Assembly (NCBI RefSeq): GCF_042100115.1
Contig: NC_091276.1
Location: 868,001-932,000, forward strand
Direction: 5' to 3'
Length of the DNA: 64,000 nucleotides
From: Alternaria dauci
Taxonomy: Eukaryota > Ascomycota > Dothideomycetes > Pleosporales > Pleosporaceae
Under the pieces are notes generated by a model. It was not told where the DNA came from. It searched no databases and saw only the letters and a list, made by a program, of their open reading frames with translations. Shown one piece after another: positions 23,574 to 33,688 of the stretch (its first letter is position 1; every line of letters begins with the position of its first letter). The position numbers and the translations under genes were made by a program.

Positions 23574-24122
23574 AGCGAGAGTAGTCCCTAGCTAGGGTAA
23601 GAATATGAAAGCGCTATCTCAGCTTATTTCGCAAAAGGATTCAGTGGCTCGAGATGCATCTTCCAGACAACGAGATAGAGGAGATGTTACGAGTGAGATC
23701 CAAGGCAAGGCGACGACCCCTAAGCTCGCTAAGCTCAGGGAAGGCACTAATAACCCTGCATACAGCGTGCCCCCTCATTCGCCTGCTCGGTACAACTGAG
23801 TTTTGACTGGTGGACTCTACAGGAAGCGGAGACAAGACGGGACGCCTAAGCCCAGAAAATGCAAGCTCTTTACCTGTTTTCACGTGCTTTGACATGCCGA
23901 GTACGTGAATAGATGGTAGAGGTAATGGAACATGGTTCCAAAACCGGATATCGTGTTCGTTCGTCTATGGACTAGTCTATCATAAGCATCGCATTACCAT
24001 GATCTCATCACAGAAGAAAAAGAAAAGTTGGACAAGAAACTTTCCCTCGCGCCAAACGTAGCCCTGTTACCACGCCGACCAAATGCTTTTCACTTGCCGT
24101 TACGCCTACGCAGATGCCTCGC
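23574..24122. promoter_or_regulatory. Upstream region of the Zn2Cys6 gene, HSP88 3' flank
   Basis: This contains the promoter of the minus-strand regulator and the 3' untranslated region of the Hsp110 gene. No supported ORF, RNA or repeat was found. Confidence 0.4.
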
Positions 24123-26603
24123 TTAAGAAGCCTCCTCAACGCCGTCGGGCTTTTGTGCTTCAGCGTCTGTCATCTCCGCGTCTTTTGGCTCTTCCGCCGG
24201 CGGCGCCTCAGCCTGCTTCTTGGCCTCGGCTTCCCGCTTTGCGCGCTCAAGCTCGGCTTGCTTAGCTGCGTGCTCCTTCTGTTGCTTCTCCATGACCGCT
24301 TGTCGCTCGCTCTCGATCTTGTCGTTGTAGCGCTGGATGATGGGTCCAGCAATGGAGCGAATGTCCTCCTTCTTGGAAACGTACTGTGCCTTGGACGCGT
24401 CGTCGCCCTCGTCGTACAACCACTCCTACATCAATGTCAGCGCAATTCGGGAATCATGCATTGAAAGGGACTTACCTCGATAGTCTCGAGCTTGGTGTTG
24501 AGCCTTGCCTTCTCGTCGTCGCTGGCAAACTCGGCGTAGACGTCGAGGATCTTGTCCTTGAGCTCGTAGATGAAGCTCTCAAGGTTGTTCTTCTCGTTCT
24601 CGGTGTCGGCAACGAGCTTGTCCTCCATGATCATAGAGTTCTCCTTCTCGGCCAAGGCCTGCTTGGTCTCCTCGTCAAGCGAAGCAGTGCCTGCTGATAG
24701 TGGTAGATCACCCTTGCGCTGTTGCTTCTTGACCTTGCGCATCTTCGGTGGCTCCTTGGCAGCGTCCTTGTCAACGTCCATTGCCTGCGCATTATTTGTT
24801 AGCTCGTCTGTTATGTGCGCAAAAGCAGGACGCCCAAGTACAGGATCAACGCTAGGCTTTCGTCGTTTCGCGGCAGGCTCAGGCGGGCTTTGCCGACCGT
24901 TACTAAGATGGTTAGGAAATTCGGAAGAACGTACATCACCCTCTTTCTTCTCCGCCGACGGAGACTCGGGAACAGGCTCCTCGACCTCGGTCTCCTCGAC
25001 ATAGTATCCAGACTCGACGTTGAGTACACCGTGCACATTGAGACGTGCTTTGAGCTTGCAAATCATGAAGTCGCCCTTGGGGTCCTCCTTGACACCCTTG
25101 ACGGAGAATCGGCCGATCCATGGGTTCATCTTGCCCGGCAGTTGCTCGGGCTTGGCGTATCTAGCCTCGAGGTCGAATGGGTGTTTCCGGTAAAAGGTGA
25201 GGATCTTGGTCGATGGCATGACGTTACCCTTGTTGAAGACGGTCAGGTTGGTGTCCTCATCAGGAATGTCCTCGGACTTCTCCCAGGTGAACTCGACAGG
25301 GTAGTTGACCATGTCGTGGACGGAGAAGTCACGGACACGGAATACAGGCGAGAGGATGGCGCAGCAGAAAGCGCATCCACGAGCGACAGCCTCGTCCTGG
25401 TTGAGTGTGAAGGAGAGGGGCTTGCCAAAGTATTCCTGGATCTTGGCCTTGAGGGCGGGCACACGTGTGCAGCCACCAACCATCTCGATGGCGTCGATGT
25501 CGTCGGTGGTGAGCTTGGCCTCAGCGAGAGCCTGCTCGATGGGGGCAGTAGCACGGTCAATGAGGGGCTTGATCAGCTCCTCGAGCTCCTCGCGCTTGAG
25601 CATACCGCGCACGTCGACGTCGTTCATGATGGACTCGACGTTGATGGGCGCCTGGTTGTTTGCGGAAAGGACCTTTTTGAGCTTCTCGACACCAGCAGCC
25701 AGACGGAGGCGGGCCTTGCCGTTCTCCATGACGTCGATCTTGTACTTTTCCTTGAACTCCTTGGCGAAGTGCTCAACAAGGGCCTGGTCAATGTAGCGTC
25801 CACCGTAGTGGCGGTCCCAGGCGCTCGACTTGACAGCCAGCTCACCCTTCTTGAACTCGACGACGGTAGCGGTGTAGTTGCTGTGGCCGATGTTGACGAA
25901 GACGACTCTCCGTGGCTTCTCCTCGGGCGCTGGGAGGTCGAGCTTTGTGATTCCCCAGCCGAGGGCGACTGCGGTGTTGTCGTTGATGAGGCGGAGGCAC
26001 TTGAGGCCAGCAATATCGGCGGCGTCGAGGATGGCGCGGCGCTGGGCGTCGGTGTACCAGACGGGGCAGCTGAGGACGACGTCGTTGACGGGGAGTTTTA
26101 GCTCGGCAGATGCTGTGGCGCGCATCTTGGTGAGGAACATGGCTGTGATCTGGGTAGCAGTGAACTGCTCCTTCTTTCCCAGGTATTGCACCTCGGCGCC
26201 GACCTGGCCGCCCATGTCGATGAGGGGCGCGGACACGAAATTTTGCTCGATCTGGACATCGGGATCTGAGAGGTTGCGGCCAGCGAGGCGGACGAACGAG
26301 GAGACGGTGTTCTTGAGGTTGGAGATTTCCTGGTTCTTGGCCGTCTCGCCGACGTATCTGCTCTTGGGGCCGAAGCCTACTAGCGATCTGCAAAGTTGTC
26401 AGTTGGCTGTTGTTTTGTGTGTGCGCTGGGGGTTTACTTACGGTGTCGCGCGGTTGGATACTTCATTTGCAATCTACGCACCGTCAGCATCTCCGTATAG
26501 GACGACATGCGCCTAGGCTAGTACTCACCACATCGACACCTCGATTCCGCGCAACAGCAATGACGCTGTTGAGCGTTCCCAAGTCAACACCTACTACAGA
26601 CAT
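24123..26603 (-). CDS. HSP88: Hsp110-family chaperone (Hsp88/Sse1 type)
   Basis: This cytosolic Hsp110 acts as nucleotide exchange factor for Hsp70 and as a holdase. Exons are 26603-26529, 26473-26442, 26387-24935, 24784-24476 and 24425-24123. The introns all have good GT-AG ends, and the one at 24785-24934 is 150 bp and in frame, so a plain ORF reads through it. The product has 723 residues. The ATPase domain starts MSVVGVDLGTLNSVIAVARN, and RATP-SLVGFG, GHSNYT and MVGGCTRVPALK are clear Hsp70-superfamily motifs. A beta-sandwich domain with an acidic insertion (TEVEEPVPESPSAEKKEGD) follows. The C-terminal helical domain contains EWLYDEGDDASK. The end is Ala/Glu/Lys-rich and finishes GVEEAS, without the EEVD of cytosolic Hsp70. 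A heat-shock element lies 173 bp upstream of the ATG. Confidence 0.94.
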
Positions 26604-26774
26604 GTTTATCGCTGGTGGTGGGGTATATGTGCGTGTGTACGGGGTAGTGTAGGGAGTGTGTGCGGTGAAGGTGTTTTTTTTTCTGCAAGGTCGTGTAAAA
26701 GATAGGCAGACACGGGTCGCAAATTTCAATAAGCCGCTGCTACGATGAGTTGCTGGCAATCCGTCGAAGAAAAG

Positions 26775-26789
26775 AGAACCTTCTCGACA
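26775..26789. promoter_or_regulatory. Heat-shock element
   Basis: The sequence aGAAccTTCtcGAca has three alternating 5-bp units (GAA at 26776, TTC at 26781, GA at 26786), the last one incomplete. A further GAAG lies 10 bp to the left. This is the Hsf1 consensus arrangement, placed 173 bp from the HSP88 ATG. Function is inferred from the match and the chaperone neighbour. Confidence 0.72.
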
Positions 26790-26902
26790 AGCCCTGTTTT
26801 AGCGGGGTCACTAAAGAAAGTGTTGCGGAAGGCACGGACCACGAAGCAAACCATCCAGCAACACGCTGCGTCATGGCCCCGGTCACGTCGCAGTCCCCGC
26901 CG

Positions 26903-26977
26903 ACGCGTCTAGAGGGCGCCATCCCATTCCAGCGCCCATGCACGCATACACGACCGCCTGGGAGCACTCGCACGCGT
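26903..26977. promoter_or_regulatory. Two ACGCGT (MCB) boxes upstream of the CENP-L-like gene
   Basis: Perfect palindromic ACGCGT hexamers occur at 26903-26908 and 26972-26977, 104 and 35 bp before the ATG at 27012. MCB is the site of the G1/S factor MBF in yeasts. By chance about one hexamer per 4 kb is expected, so two in 75 bp is suggestive but not proof. Confidence 0.5.
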
Positions 26978-27011
26978 CAACCTCGTCGGCCATGAGATAG
27001 CTGACATCGCC

Positions 27012-28205
27012 ATGGCCCATATTCCCCCGTACCCACTCTACAACAGGACGTACAACCTGTACCGCCTGTCCCCGCTCCACTGCCACGACACGCCCCTCCT
27101 GCTAGAAGCCTCACTTCGATCCCATGCCAAGCGCCTAAAAGAACAACTCAAGGCCGACAATGTGCGCGGCGTACAGGTCGACTTTGCCGGCGCTGAAGAC
27201 ACCGCAAAGCTGGGCCCGCTGGAAGAGTGCAGCTGGGAGCTCATTGGAGACGAAGACGCCTGGATTGACCGACATCGCCAGTCGATTGATCCCGATGCGT
27301 CGCAACTGTCATCCCTCTCCCACCTTTCGCCAGACCGCGCGCGAGGACTGCAAGTGAGCCTCGAGTACGAAAAGCAGACATACAATGCGCTCCTGCTGCG
27401 CGACCCGGGCGTCACTTCCTCGCCAAAGGGCTTTACATCGCTGCCACTGTTGCTTGTGAAGATGCCGGGTCCGATACGTGACGTCTTTCTCAACTATCTC
27501 CACACGACCTTTGATGCTTACGTTGCGCCCTTGAGGCTGCCCTCGCCCATGATCGCTTCGAGCCTCGAGACGTATTTGAAGCACCTCTCAGCGAGGCACT
27601 CGACCCAATCCATCCAAGATATTATAAGACAGCTGCACATTCAACTGGCATTTCCCACCAGCACAACTCTTCTCAAGCACGTAGAAATCACCATCGCAGG
27701 TACCGACATCTCCGGTTTCGTCGACCGTGGTAGGCTGCTCAACCATGTCCACGACAAGCCCTTTACAGCTGCCTTGTCCGCCTATCTCAAACAACACCTC
27801 GCTCTCGACACATCACACCCTAAAGTTCAAATATCGCGCATCGCCTGTAACAGCTTCCACCTCGGCACCGAACGACTGAAACTCATCGCACCCGACCCCC
27901 TCGCAGACACGTCCTTCTCCGACCAAGGCGGCGCATCACAAGACGCAAGTGCAAGTGAACTTGCCGTTCAAGAGCTCTATAAATCTTTGGTCCGAGAGGC
28001 TGCTGGCAGCGGGAGCTTTCTGCCCGACGACACAGCTAAAGCTTCGGAGGAAGAGACACTGTCTCCTGCAGCAAGTGCTCAAGCGGGGCGGCGGAAGAGG
28101 ACTATCAGCGCCGCTGCTATCGATAGCAATAACAAGAAGACCAAGGCGAGAGCGAAGGAGAATGGCCGAAAGGTCGACGGGAATGACGACATGGTTGCTG
28201 TCTAG
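27012..28205 (+). CDS. CENP-L/Fta1-like kinetochore protein
   Basis: A single-exon gene of 397 residues. The N-terminus (PLYNRTYNLYRLSPLH, then LRSHAKRLKEQLKADNVRGVQVDF and GPLEECSWELI) matches my recollection of the Sim4-complex subunit Fta1, the fungal CENP-L, a constitutive centromere-associated network subunit that pairs with CENP-N. The middle contains SLPLLLVKMPGPIRDVFLNYL and a conserved GTERLKLIA stretch. The C-terminal 60 residues are Ser/Ala-rich and end in a bipartite-like basic segment (AGRRKRTISAA ... NNKKTKARAKENGRK), a plausible nuclear localisation signal. It shares its promoter with HSP88. The family call rests on pattern memory; a profile search would decide it. Confidence 0.62.
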   Translation: MAHIPPYPLYNRTYNLYRLSPLHCHDTPLLLEASLRSHAKRLKEQLKADNVRGVQVDFAGAEDTAKLGPLEECSWELIGDEDAWIDRHRQSIDPDASQLSSLSHLSPDRARGLQVSLEYEKQTYNALLLRDPGVTSSPKGFTSLPLLLVKMPGPIRDVFLNYLHTTFDAYVAPLRLPSPMIASSLETYLKHLSARHSTQSIQDIIRQLHIQLAFPTSTTLLKHVEITIAGTDISGFVDRGRLLNHVHDKPFTAALSAYLKQHLALDTSHPKVQISRIACNSFHLGTERLKLIAPDPLADTSFSDQGGASQDASASELAVQELYKSLVREAAGSGSFLPDDTAKASEEETLSPAASAQAGRRKRTISAAAIDSNNKKTKARAKENGRKVDGNDDMVAV

Positions 28206-29271
28206 TCACACCTTATGCCGGACTGAAGCACATCTTGGTGAAGTATTTGCACATTATTTAGGATACCCATTGACGGAATCCGCTGCAACAAAGGACATCA
28301 TATTCAACCGAACCACACTTATATCACATGTCGACAAGTGCTCCGCCTTTGTTTGTTATCTGCCTCACCACAATGTTGCTACCGCATCATGTTATCTATA
28401 TGAAGGCTTAAATCGTTATCAAGTGGACGCTACCACACCCGGTATCTCTGGCAGAGACTCGAAATATAATCTGACCAATAGTAATGCCCAGATCGCCATG
28501 GTAAACGTGGAGTACATACCTGAGTTAGAAATATTGCTACTTGGCGAGAATAGATCGCGAGCCATCAAAGCCAATTCTGGGAATTAAAAATGCAACTGAA
28601 AGGAAGAACAGTACATTGGACTCCTGTCTTTCCACCCTGTGATCTCCCTTGATCGCCACTCCTGAGTCGCTCGCATCCGAACCATAAATTGTCATTACAC
28701 ACGACTCGCTGCACAAGCGTCTCCGCAAACAAGGCATCATCATCAGTCGCACGAAAGAACACGGAGGGCTGTTGTCCATGCAAATCTGAACACAAAAACA
28801 CTATCATTGCCTATATTCCTGCACAACATGCTAAGTATATGAGAACGCATCGCGAAGCAGAGATTCCATCAAATGAAGTGGAGTTCTTGGAGAGACTTGT
28901 TAGATTGCTGCCTTTAAAGATGACTGAGGATATCAAAGGGAAGATCAGAACGAAGATAGAGGTAAAAGTGTCGCTCTACACTGAGCTCAAGCGGCTTGTG
29001 TCTGCGCAGACTTCAGTTTATCAAAAGTTTCGCTTTCCTCGTTTTCACTCACATGATCAAGTCATGCTTTCCTCCTTTCACTAACCGGTATTATCTACCC
29101 CTCAATTTGTTTTCGTTTGCGTGGTCCTTGCACACGCGACTGTGACAAGCACAGTTACTTCCGCCTATAAAATAACTCCTCTTCTGCACTGTTGTTCTTT
29201 CTATTTCCGGATTCATATATACACCCACCACCTTCTAAAGACCCAAGAATATACTTTACACTCTACTGGAC
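28206..29271. other. Gene-poor stretch with one doubtful ORF
   Basis: Beyond the kinetochore gene there is a stretch with lower GC. A + strand ORF of 131 codons at 28689-29084 is Lys/Glu-rich in its second half, but its start is not a clear ATG context and no domain is visible, so I do not call it a gene. No RNA gene or repeat was recognised. Confidence 0.4.
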
Positions 29272-30585
29272 ATGTGCGCCTCCACTTCCACTATGATAGA
29301 AATACGTGACTACGTCACCAACTTTCTTTACATCCGTCGTCCTTCGTCTGGGCTAGGGGACTACAACGCCCTCGTCTCTAACTGCTTCAGTTACTCCAAC
29401 TGGAACCGAGAAAAGTACACGGTACATTTCCACCTCCAGCGGGGCTCGTATTGTGAATATGGAAAGTTACTGAAGGACCAAGATTGGGCCGTTGGATCGT
29501 ACGAGGTACTCTTCGCACACTTTGTGAGAAGAGCCCGAGCTACAAGTCAAAACAGCCTCAGCTTTGGATACAGGACTAGAAAGTCGACAACACCTCCAGA
29601 CATCCCCTCACCCGAATCTCCATGGACGCAGCCGCCGCTACCAGCCGTTGATGATCAAGGATTCCCTATGCTAGGAGATCCACCAGTTCGTCCAGTACCG
29701 GACGCTTCTACTCCCGGCCCTAACCCCGTACCGCCACCAGCTCCTGTGCAGCCCCGTCCAGCCGCTCGTCGACCAGCTGTCCAGCGTCGAAACACGAATT
29801 CGACAATCGTATACTCCATTGGTCCACCTATCCCTACCTCGCATTACAATAGTACTTATTTCTCTGGCCCATACGTGTTCATACCGTTGCGCCCTGACTT
29901 GCCTCGACCACGGTCACATGCTCAGCACTACAGTGACCCCTTTCCAGGTTTCAGGACCCAGTCATCTGCGCTCGCTCTAGAGAGGACCACTACAGCGATG
30001 ACCTCCGCGCCGCGGGTAAGAGCACGTCCATCTGCCCCAGTTGCTACCGGTGGCCGGTCTCTAGCTAGGCAGCCTCAGCCGGACGACGGATTCCCAGATT
30101 GGTCACCGGTCACAAGACGAGGCCGTCCAAGGACTGGTGAGCAGACTGTGCAATCAGGGCCACTGACAATGCCTTCATGTTTTGGTGCAGACAACTCACG
30201 AGTGGCGATTCGGCAGTCACCTACAGAACAAGACTTAAATGAAGAGGAACCAGAGCAAGGAGTACCAGAGATGGCAGAACGCGCGTCCGTCGATAGTTCG
30301 CTAGAATCCTTCGACTTCAGTGACTACCTCTATGGCTCCCCCGAAGCGAGTCAGCATTCCCCACCAAGGCGGCAGGAGCAAGAAGGAACAGAGGGGGAGA
30401 GTCGTGCGTCCATTGCACGCTCGCAAGATTCTTTTGGACAGTTCGCGACTGAAGGGATTGAGAGTCCACTGTTTGTCACAGATGAAAGTGACAGGGATTT
30501 TCAGGAGGATTTGGCTTGGGAGACTGACGATGAGCAGGTGGCGGTGGGAGAGGAACAAAGAGGAGGCGATAATGATGAAGATTAA
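29272..30585 (+). CDS. Hypothetical protein, Pro-rich with acidic C-terminus
   Basis: A single open frame of 437 residues; I do not recognise the family. The first 100 residues look globular (DYVTNFLYIRRPSSGLGDYN, VHFHLQRGSYCEYGKLLKD, GSYEVLFAHFVRRAR). The middle is low-complexity and Pro/Arg/Ser-rich. The end is acidic (TDESDRDFQEDLAWETDDEQ) and finishes in a short DNDED tail. No signal peptide or membrane helix is evident. A second Met seven codons in (followed by IEIRDYV) is a possible start. The length of the frame, its ordinary composition and the ordered N-terminus make a real gene more likely than chance, but an extra 5' exon is possible. Confidence 0.55.
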   Translation: MCASTSTMIEIRDYVTNFLYIRRPSSGLGDYNALVSNCFSYSNWNREKYTVHFHLQRGSYCEYGKLLKDQDWAVGSYEVLFAHFVRRARATSQNSLSFGYRTRKSTTPPDIPSPESPWTQPPLPAVDDQGFPMLGDPPVRPVPDASTPGPNPVPPPAPVQPRPAARRPAVQRRNTNSTIVYSIGPPIPTSHYNSTYFSGPYVFIPLRPDLPRPRSHAQHYSDPFPGFRTQSSALALERTTTAMTSAPRVRARPSAPVATGGRSLARQPQPDDGFPDWSPVTRRGRPRTGEQTVQSGPLTMPSCFGADNSRVAIRQSPTEQDLNEEEPEQGVPEMAERASVDSSLESFDFSDYLYGSPEASQHSPPRRQEQEGTEGESRASIARSQDSFGQFATEGIESPLFVTDESDRDFQEDLAWETDDEQVAVGEEQRGGDNDED

Positions 30586-31102
30586 AACTGTTTTGTCGGC
30601 GCTTGGGGGTTAGAAGACTAGACCTGGATAATGCAACAGGAGTCCGTGAACGTGTTCAGCATGATATAATAGTTGCAGTGAGACCTCAACTACTTGACTT
30701 GTCAGTTTGGCGTCTCACACAATGAGTTGTGGACCTCATGGCAGTACAGACACTCTGCCAAAGATATAGCGATAGTTCCGCATTCCTCATCTTCTGCTTC
30801 GTGTCCCAGCTTGGTGATCTTTAGGCGAAATGTAAACGGCAGCGAAGATAGTACAATGCGTGTTAATGACGCTATTCAGGGTGCGATACTGGCCATAACA
30901 CTCCTGTTAATAATACTCTGCAATATCGAGAATGTACGCGATACATCGAGGTCATAACGACGTAAAAAACGTAATAGGAAATCTCCAAGGGACAATAACT
31001 AAACCCATACACCGATGCGAGTGATCCAATCGCTCCAGCACCAAGAACCAGCCACTTCTGACAAGCATTTACACCCCATGCCATACAATCATCAATCCCG
31101 CC
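30586..31102. other. Intergenic region between convergent genes
   Basis: This is the 3' flank of the hypothetical gene and of the phospholipase D gene. Only ORFs of under 100 codons occur, and they show no support. Confidence 0.45.
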
Positions 31103-33688
31103 TCATGTGTACACACTCTCCGTAAAGGAGTTCACTTGCAGTCCCCGTTCAGCCATATCAGCGTTCTCGAGGAACTTCAATTGCATCCACACCAAGTGCC
31201 CCTTTACGCGATCCAGTTCCGCCCTGATCTCCTTGACAGGCCTTACCATGTCGTACAAATGACCCTGCTTGTGCTCTTTGTCGCCTGAAGGATTAGGAGT
31301 AAACTTATCATAGTCTTCGAACGTGAGGATACTGTCATCGGGATCGGCGTGAAACAAGGACCTGAACACCTCGGTGTTGGTAGTCGCGCGCTCGGTCCAC
31401 TCGTCCCATAATTTGGGTGACAGGGGATCGGAGACAAAGTCGGCTTCGGGACCGGGCATAGGGTCGTTTGGCGATTCCTCGCCAGGTGGTTGCGCGTTGG
31501 GGTCGTCCGTGGCATTGAGAGATTGGGGTGGGAGTAGGCCGAGATGTTCGCGCCATAAGCTGCTGCGAAGTTGGTGGGCGAGGCGCGCGGCTTTGTAGGG
31601 CTTGCCGTCCATCTCCGTATCTATCTCGTCCGTATCCTGCAGGACAATAGAGAGTTCTGAGTCGTGGAAGCCTAGTTGGGAGCGGTCATTTATGTTGGAA
31701 GAACCGCAGATAACGGTCCTGTCATCGACGATACAGATCTTGGCATGGATGTAGAGCTCTTCTTGGAAGAAGTGCTGCTTCTCTTCTTCCTCTTCACCTT
31801 CCCAATTTTCTTCGCTGGGCTTCTTTTCCGTAAGCATAGCGTCGTCGGCAATCGAATCAGGATCAATGACGCCGCCCTGATCGCCTTTACCTATGTCTTC
31901 AGACTCGCTCATGTACGCATTCCTCAATTCAGCCGCTTTACGACGCGCCTCTTCTCCTCCTTCTTCCGGCGGAGCTTCCAGCTCGTCAATCTCAGCTGCC
32001 TCAAGCTCCATGTACGTCATACCAGCCTTCTTCTCGCGCTCCTTAAGCGTAGGAGTGACGTTGATGCGATCGTACGAACGGAGATTGAAAAAGAAAATGT
32101 ACTTTTCGGGGTCGACACCAGCCGCTTTGACCTTTCCGAAGATGCTCTCGTCCCCTCTGCAGATACTCTTGAATTGATAGTCCATAATGGCGCGTGTTCC
32201 AGCAGCAGCCTGATCTCGTAAATCTCCTGCGAATCCCGGGATAGCTGGGATAACAATGATCAGTTTGAAGTTGCGCTGCTCCTTAGCAGCTGAAACCACA
32301 GCATCGACCATTGCGGCTCCGATCTGGTTGTGGACGGGATTCTCATCATGTTTTCCCGTCGCCGTGATGAAGAATTGATTCTCAATGTAGACATAGTGTT
32401 TCGCGTTGCGGATGAGCTCGCAGTATGCATTCTGGATACTCTGCTCATGAGGATCGATACCCATGCTCCAGTCTCCGCTGCTTCGGACTAGTTGCGCATG
32501 TACGGTACCACGATTGTCCAGGTTTTTGCTGCTCAGCTGAGTGATGGGATGGTGCACGTACTCACCCACCGGAAACTTGGGCCTCTGCACTCCAATCAGG
32601 TCTTCATCCGCACCTTCTCGACCTTCCATAGTGAGCCAGTCATACCTTTCGTCACGCTTGTACTTTTCTCGCTTCACAAAGTTCCATCGCAGGACGAAGT
32701 GTTCAGCGATGTCGTACACCGCCGGGCCGATAACGCCCATGGCGACATCGTGCCATGGCATGCGGCCGAACTCGAGCTTGTTCAGCTTGTTGGATTTCCA
32801 GTCCTGAACACTCTCAAAATCCATGATACGGTTGTTGTTGTAATCCTGACCAGGGAAGATCTGATTCTGAACACCAGATGGGTGCGCATCTGAAAGCGGA
32901 TGTTGCTTCTCATCCCATCGTCCATAGCACAAGTCCAGTCCACCAATAAAAGCCATAGCATAGTCGATGACAATGAACTTCTCGTGATGTGCCCAATAGA
33001 AGGTCATGTCTGAGGCATTTTCGAAGACATTGTGATCGGGATGTCTCATTACCTTGATGTTGCCGTATCCAGGTTCGCCCTCTTCAAAAAGGCCCATAAG
33101 TGCCTTCTTAGTATGTTGGCTGTTGCATGTGAGAGCTGCAGAGACCTGTTCAAAATCAGCTAATGAATGTCTGCTGCTGTTTGACGACCTTACCTCCTTG
33201 TACACGGAAATATAGATCTTGACACCAGCCGCGGCACGTCGTTTGAGCACTTGATCCAGTCGAAATTGTTGATTGTAGTAAGGCGGCCGCTTCAGAAAAA
33301 GCTCGGGGCTGAGCCACCAGTCTGCAATGTAGATGGTTTCTTTGGCCTGCTCCAGTGCCTCGGCAACGGCCCAGAAGTAGTCCCTGCCATCTACATACCA
33401 CTTCACCAAATTACCATCTCGCTCCGGTGCAAAACTCTGGAACCGGTGGTTTTCTGCGATCTTGCTTCTCTTCGCATCCGTTTGCTTCTCATGCTCTTCG
33501 TCATGACGATGGTTGGCGTTGAAGAGGTTGGTGAATTTGCCAATCTTATGCTTTACGTGCACAGCCTTGATATGCGCACCTCGAAGTTTGGTGTGCTCAA
33601 GCTTTTGTTCGATCTCCTCTATCTTTTCAGAGGCGTGATGGTTGAACGGGTGAAAGAGCTTCTTAAGGCCCTTCTCTTGAGAGGGCAT
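31103..33688 (-). CDS. Phospholipase D family protein with two HKD motifs
   Basis: This enzyme hydrolyses phospholipid head groups, typically phosphatidylcholine to phosphatidic acid. Exon 1 is 33688-33194 and exon 2 is 33145-31103; the 48-bp intron at 33146-33193 (GTAAGG...CAG) is in frame, joining YKE to VSAALTCN. The product has 845 residues. An N-terminal basic, helix-prone stretch (EKIEEIEQKLEHTKLRG) precedes the catalytic core. HKD1 is HHEKFIVID (His219, Lys221, Asp226) with FIGGLDLCYGRWD after it. HKD2 is HAKICIVDD (His632, Lys634, Asp639) with CGSSNINDRS. PIENQFFI-type core residues appear as YIENQFFI. No PX or PH domain is visible, unlike yeast Spo14, so this is the shorter fungal PLD class. 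An acidic loop (near 550-625) separates the halves. Confidence 0.92.
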   Translation of the reverse strand: MPSQEKGLKKLFHPFNHHASEKIEEIEQKLEHTKLRGAHIKAVHVKHKIGKFTNLFNANHRHDEEHEKQTDAKRSKIAENHRFQSFAPERDGNLVKWYVDGRDYFWAVAEALEQAKETIYIADWWLSPELFLKRPPYYNQQFRLDQVLKRRAAAGVKIYISVYKEVRSSNSSRHSLADFEQVSAALTCNSQHTKKALMGLFEEGEPGYGNIKVMRHPDHNVFENASDMTFYWAHHEKFIVIDYAMAFIGGLDLCYGRWDEKQHPLSDAHPSGVQNQIFPGQDYNNNRIMDFESVQDWKSNKLNKLEFGRMPWHDVAMGVIGPAVYDIAEHFVLRWNFVKREKYKRDERYDWLTMEGREGADEDLIGVQRPKFPVGEYVHHPITQLSSKNLDNRGTVHAQLVRSSGDWSMGIDPHEQSIQNAYCELIRNAKHYVYIENQFFITATGKHDENPVHNQIGAAMVDAVVSAAKEQRNFKLIIVIPAIPGFAGDLRDQAAAGTRAIMDYQFKSICRGDESIFGKVKAAGVDPEKYIFFFNLRSYDRINVTPTLKEREKKAGMTYMELEAAEIDELEAPPEEGGEEARRKAAELRNAYMSESEDIGKGDQGGVIDPDSIADDAMLTEKKPSEENWEGEEEEEKQHFFQEELYIHAKICIVDDRTVICGSSNINDRSQLGFHDSELSIVLQDTDEIDTEMDGKPYKAARLAHQLRSSLWREHLGLLPPQSLNATDDPNAQPPGEESPNDPMPGPEADFVSDPLSPKLWDEWTERATTNTEVFRSLFHADPDDSILTFEDYDKFTPNPSGDKEHKQGHLYDMVRPVKEIRAELDRVKGHLVWMQLKFLENADMAERGLQVNSFTESVYT

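Larger units (their letters stand above)
26604..27011. promoter_or_regulatory. Bidirectional promoter, HSP88 / CENP-L-like gene
   Basis: These 408 bp separate the two divergent ATGs. They contain a three-unit heat-shock element at 26775-26789 and two ACGCGT boxes near the kinetochore gene (separate entries). A short T-run lies close to HSP88. Confidence 0.7.

Noticed and set aside
18876..24122. Secondary-metabolite cluster (FAD oxidoreductase plus Zn2Cys6 regulator)
   Set aside because: No PKS, NRPS, terpene synthase or transporter nearby; neighbours are housekeeping genes.
24815..26101. 428-codon plus-strand ORF antisense to HSP88
   Set aside because: It lies wholly within the Hsp110 gene, has Leu/Val/Asp-rich mirror composition and no start or domain. 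It is a codon-bias artefact.
28689..29084. 131-codon plus-strand ORF
   Set aside because: Lys/Glu-rich part looks coding-like, but the start is doubtful and no family is recognisable. Not called without transcripts.
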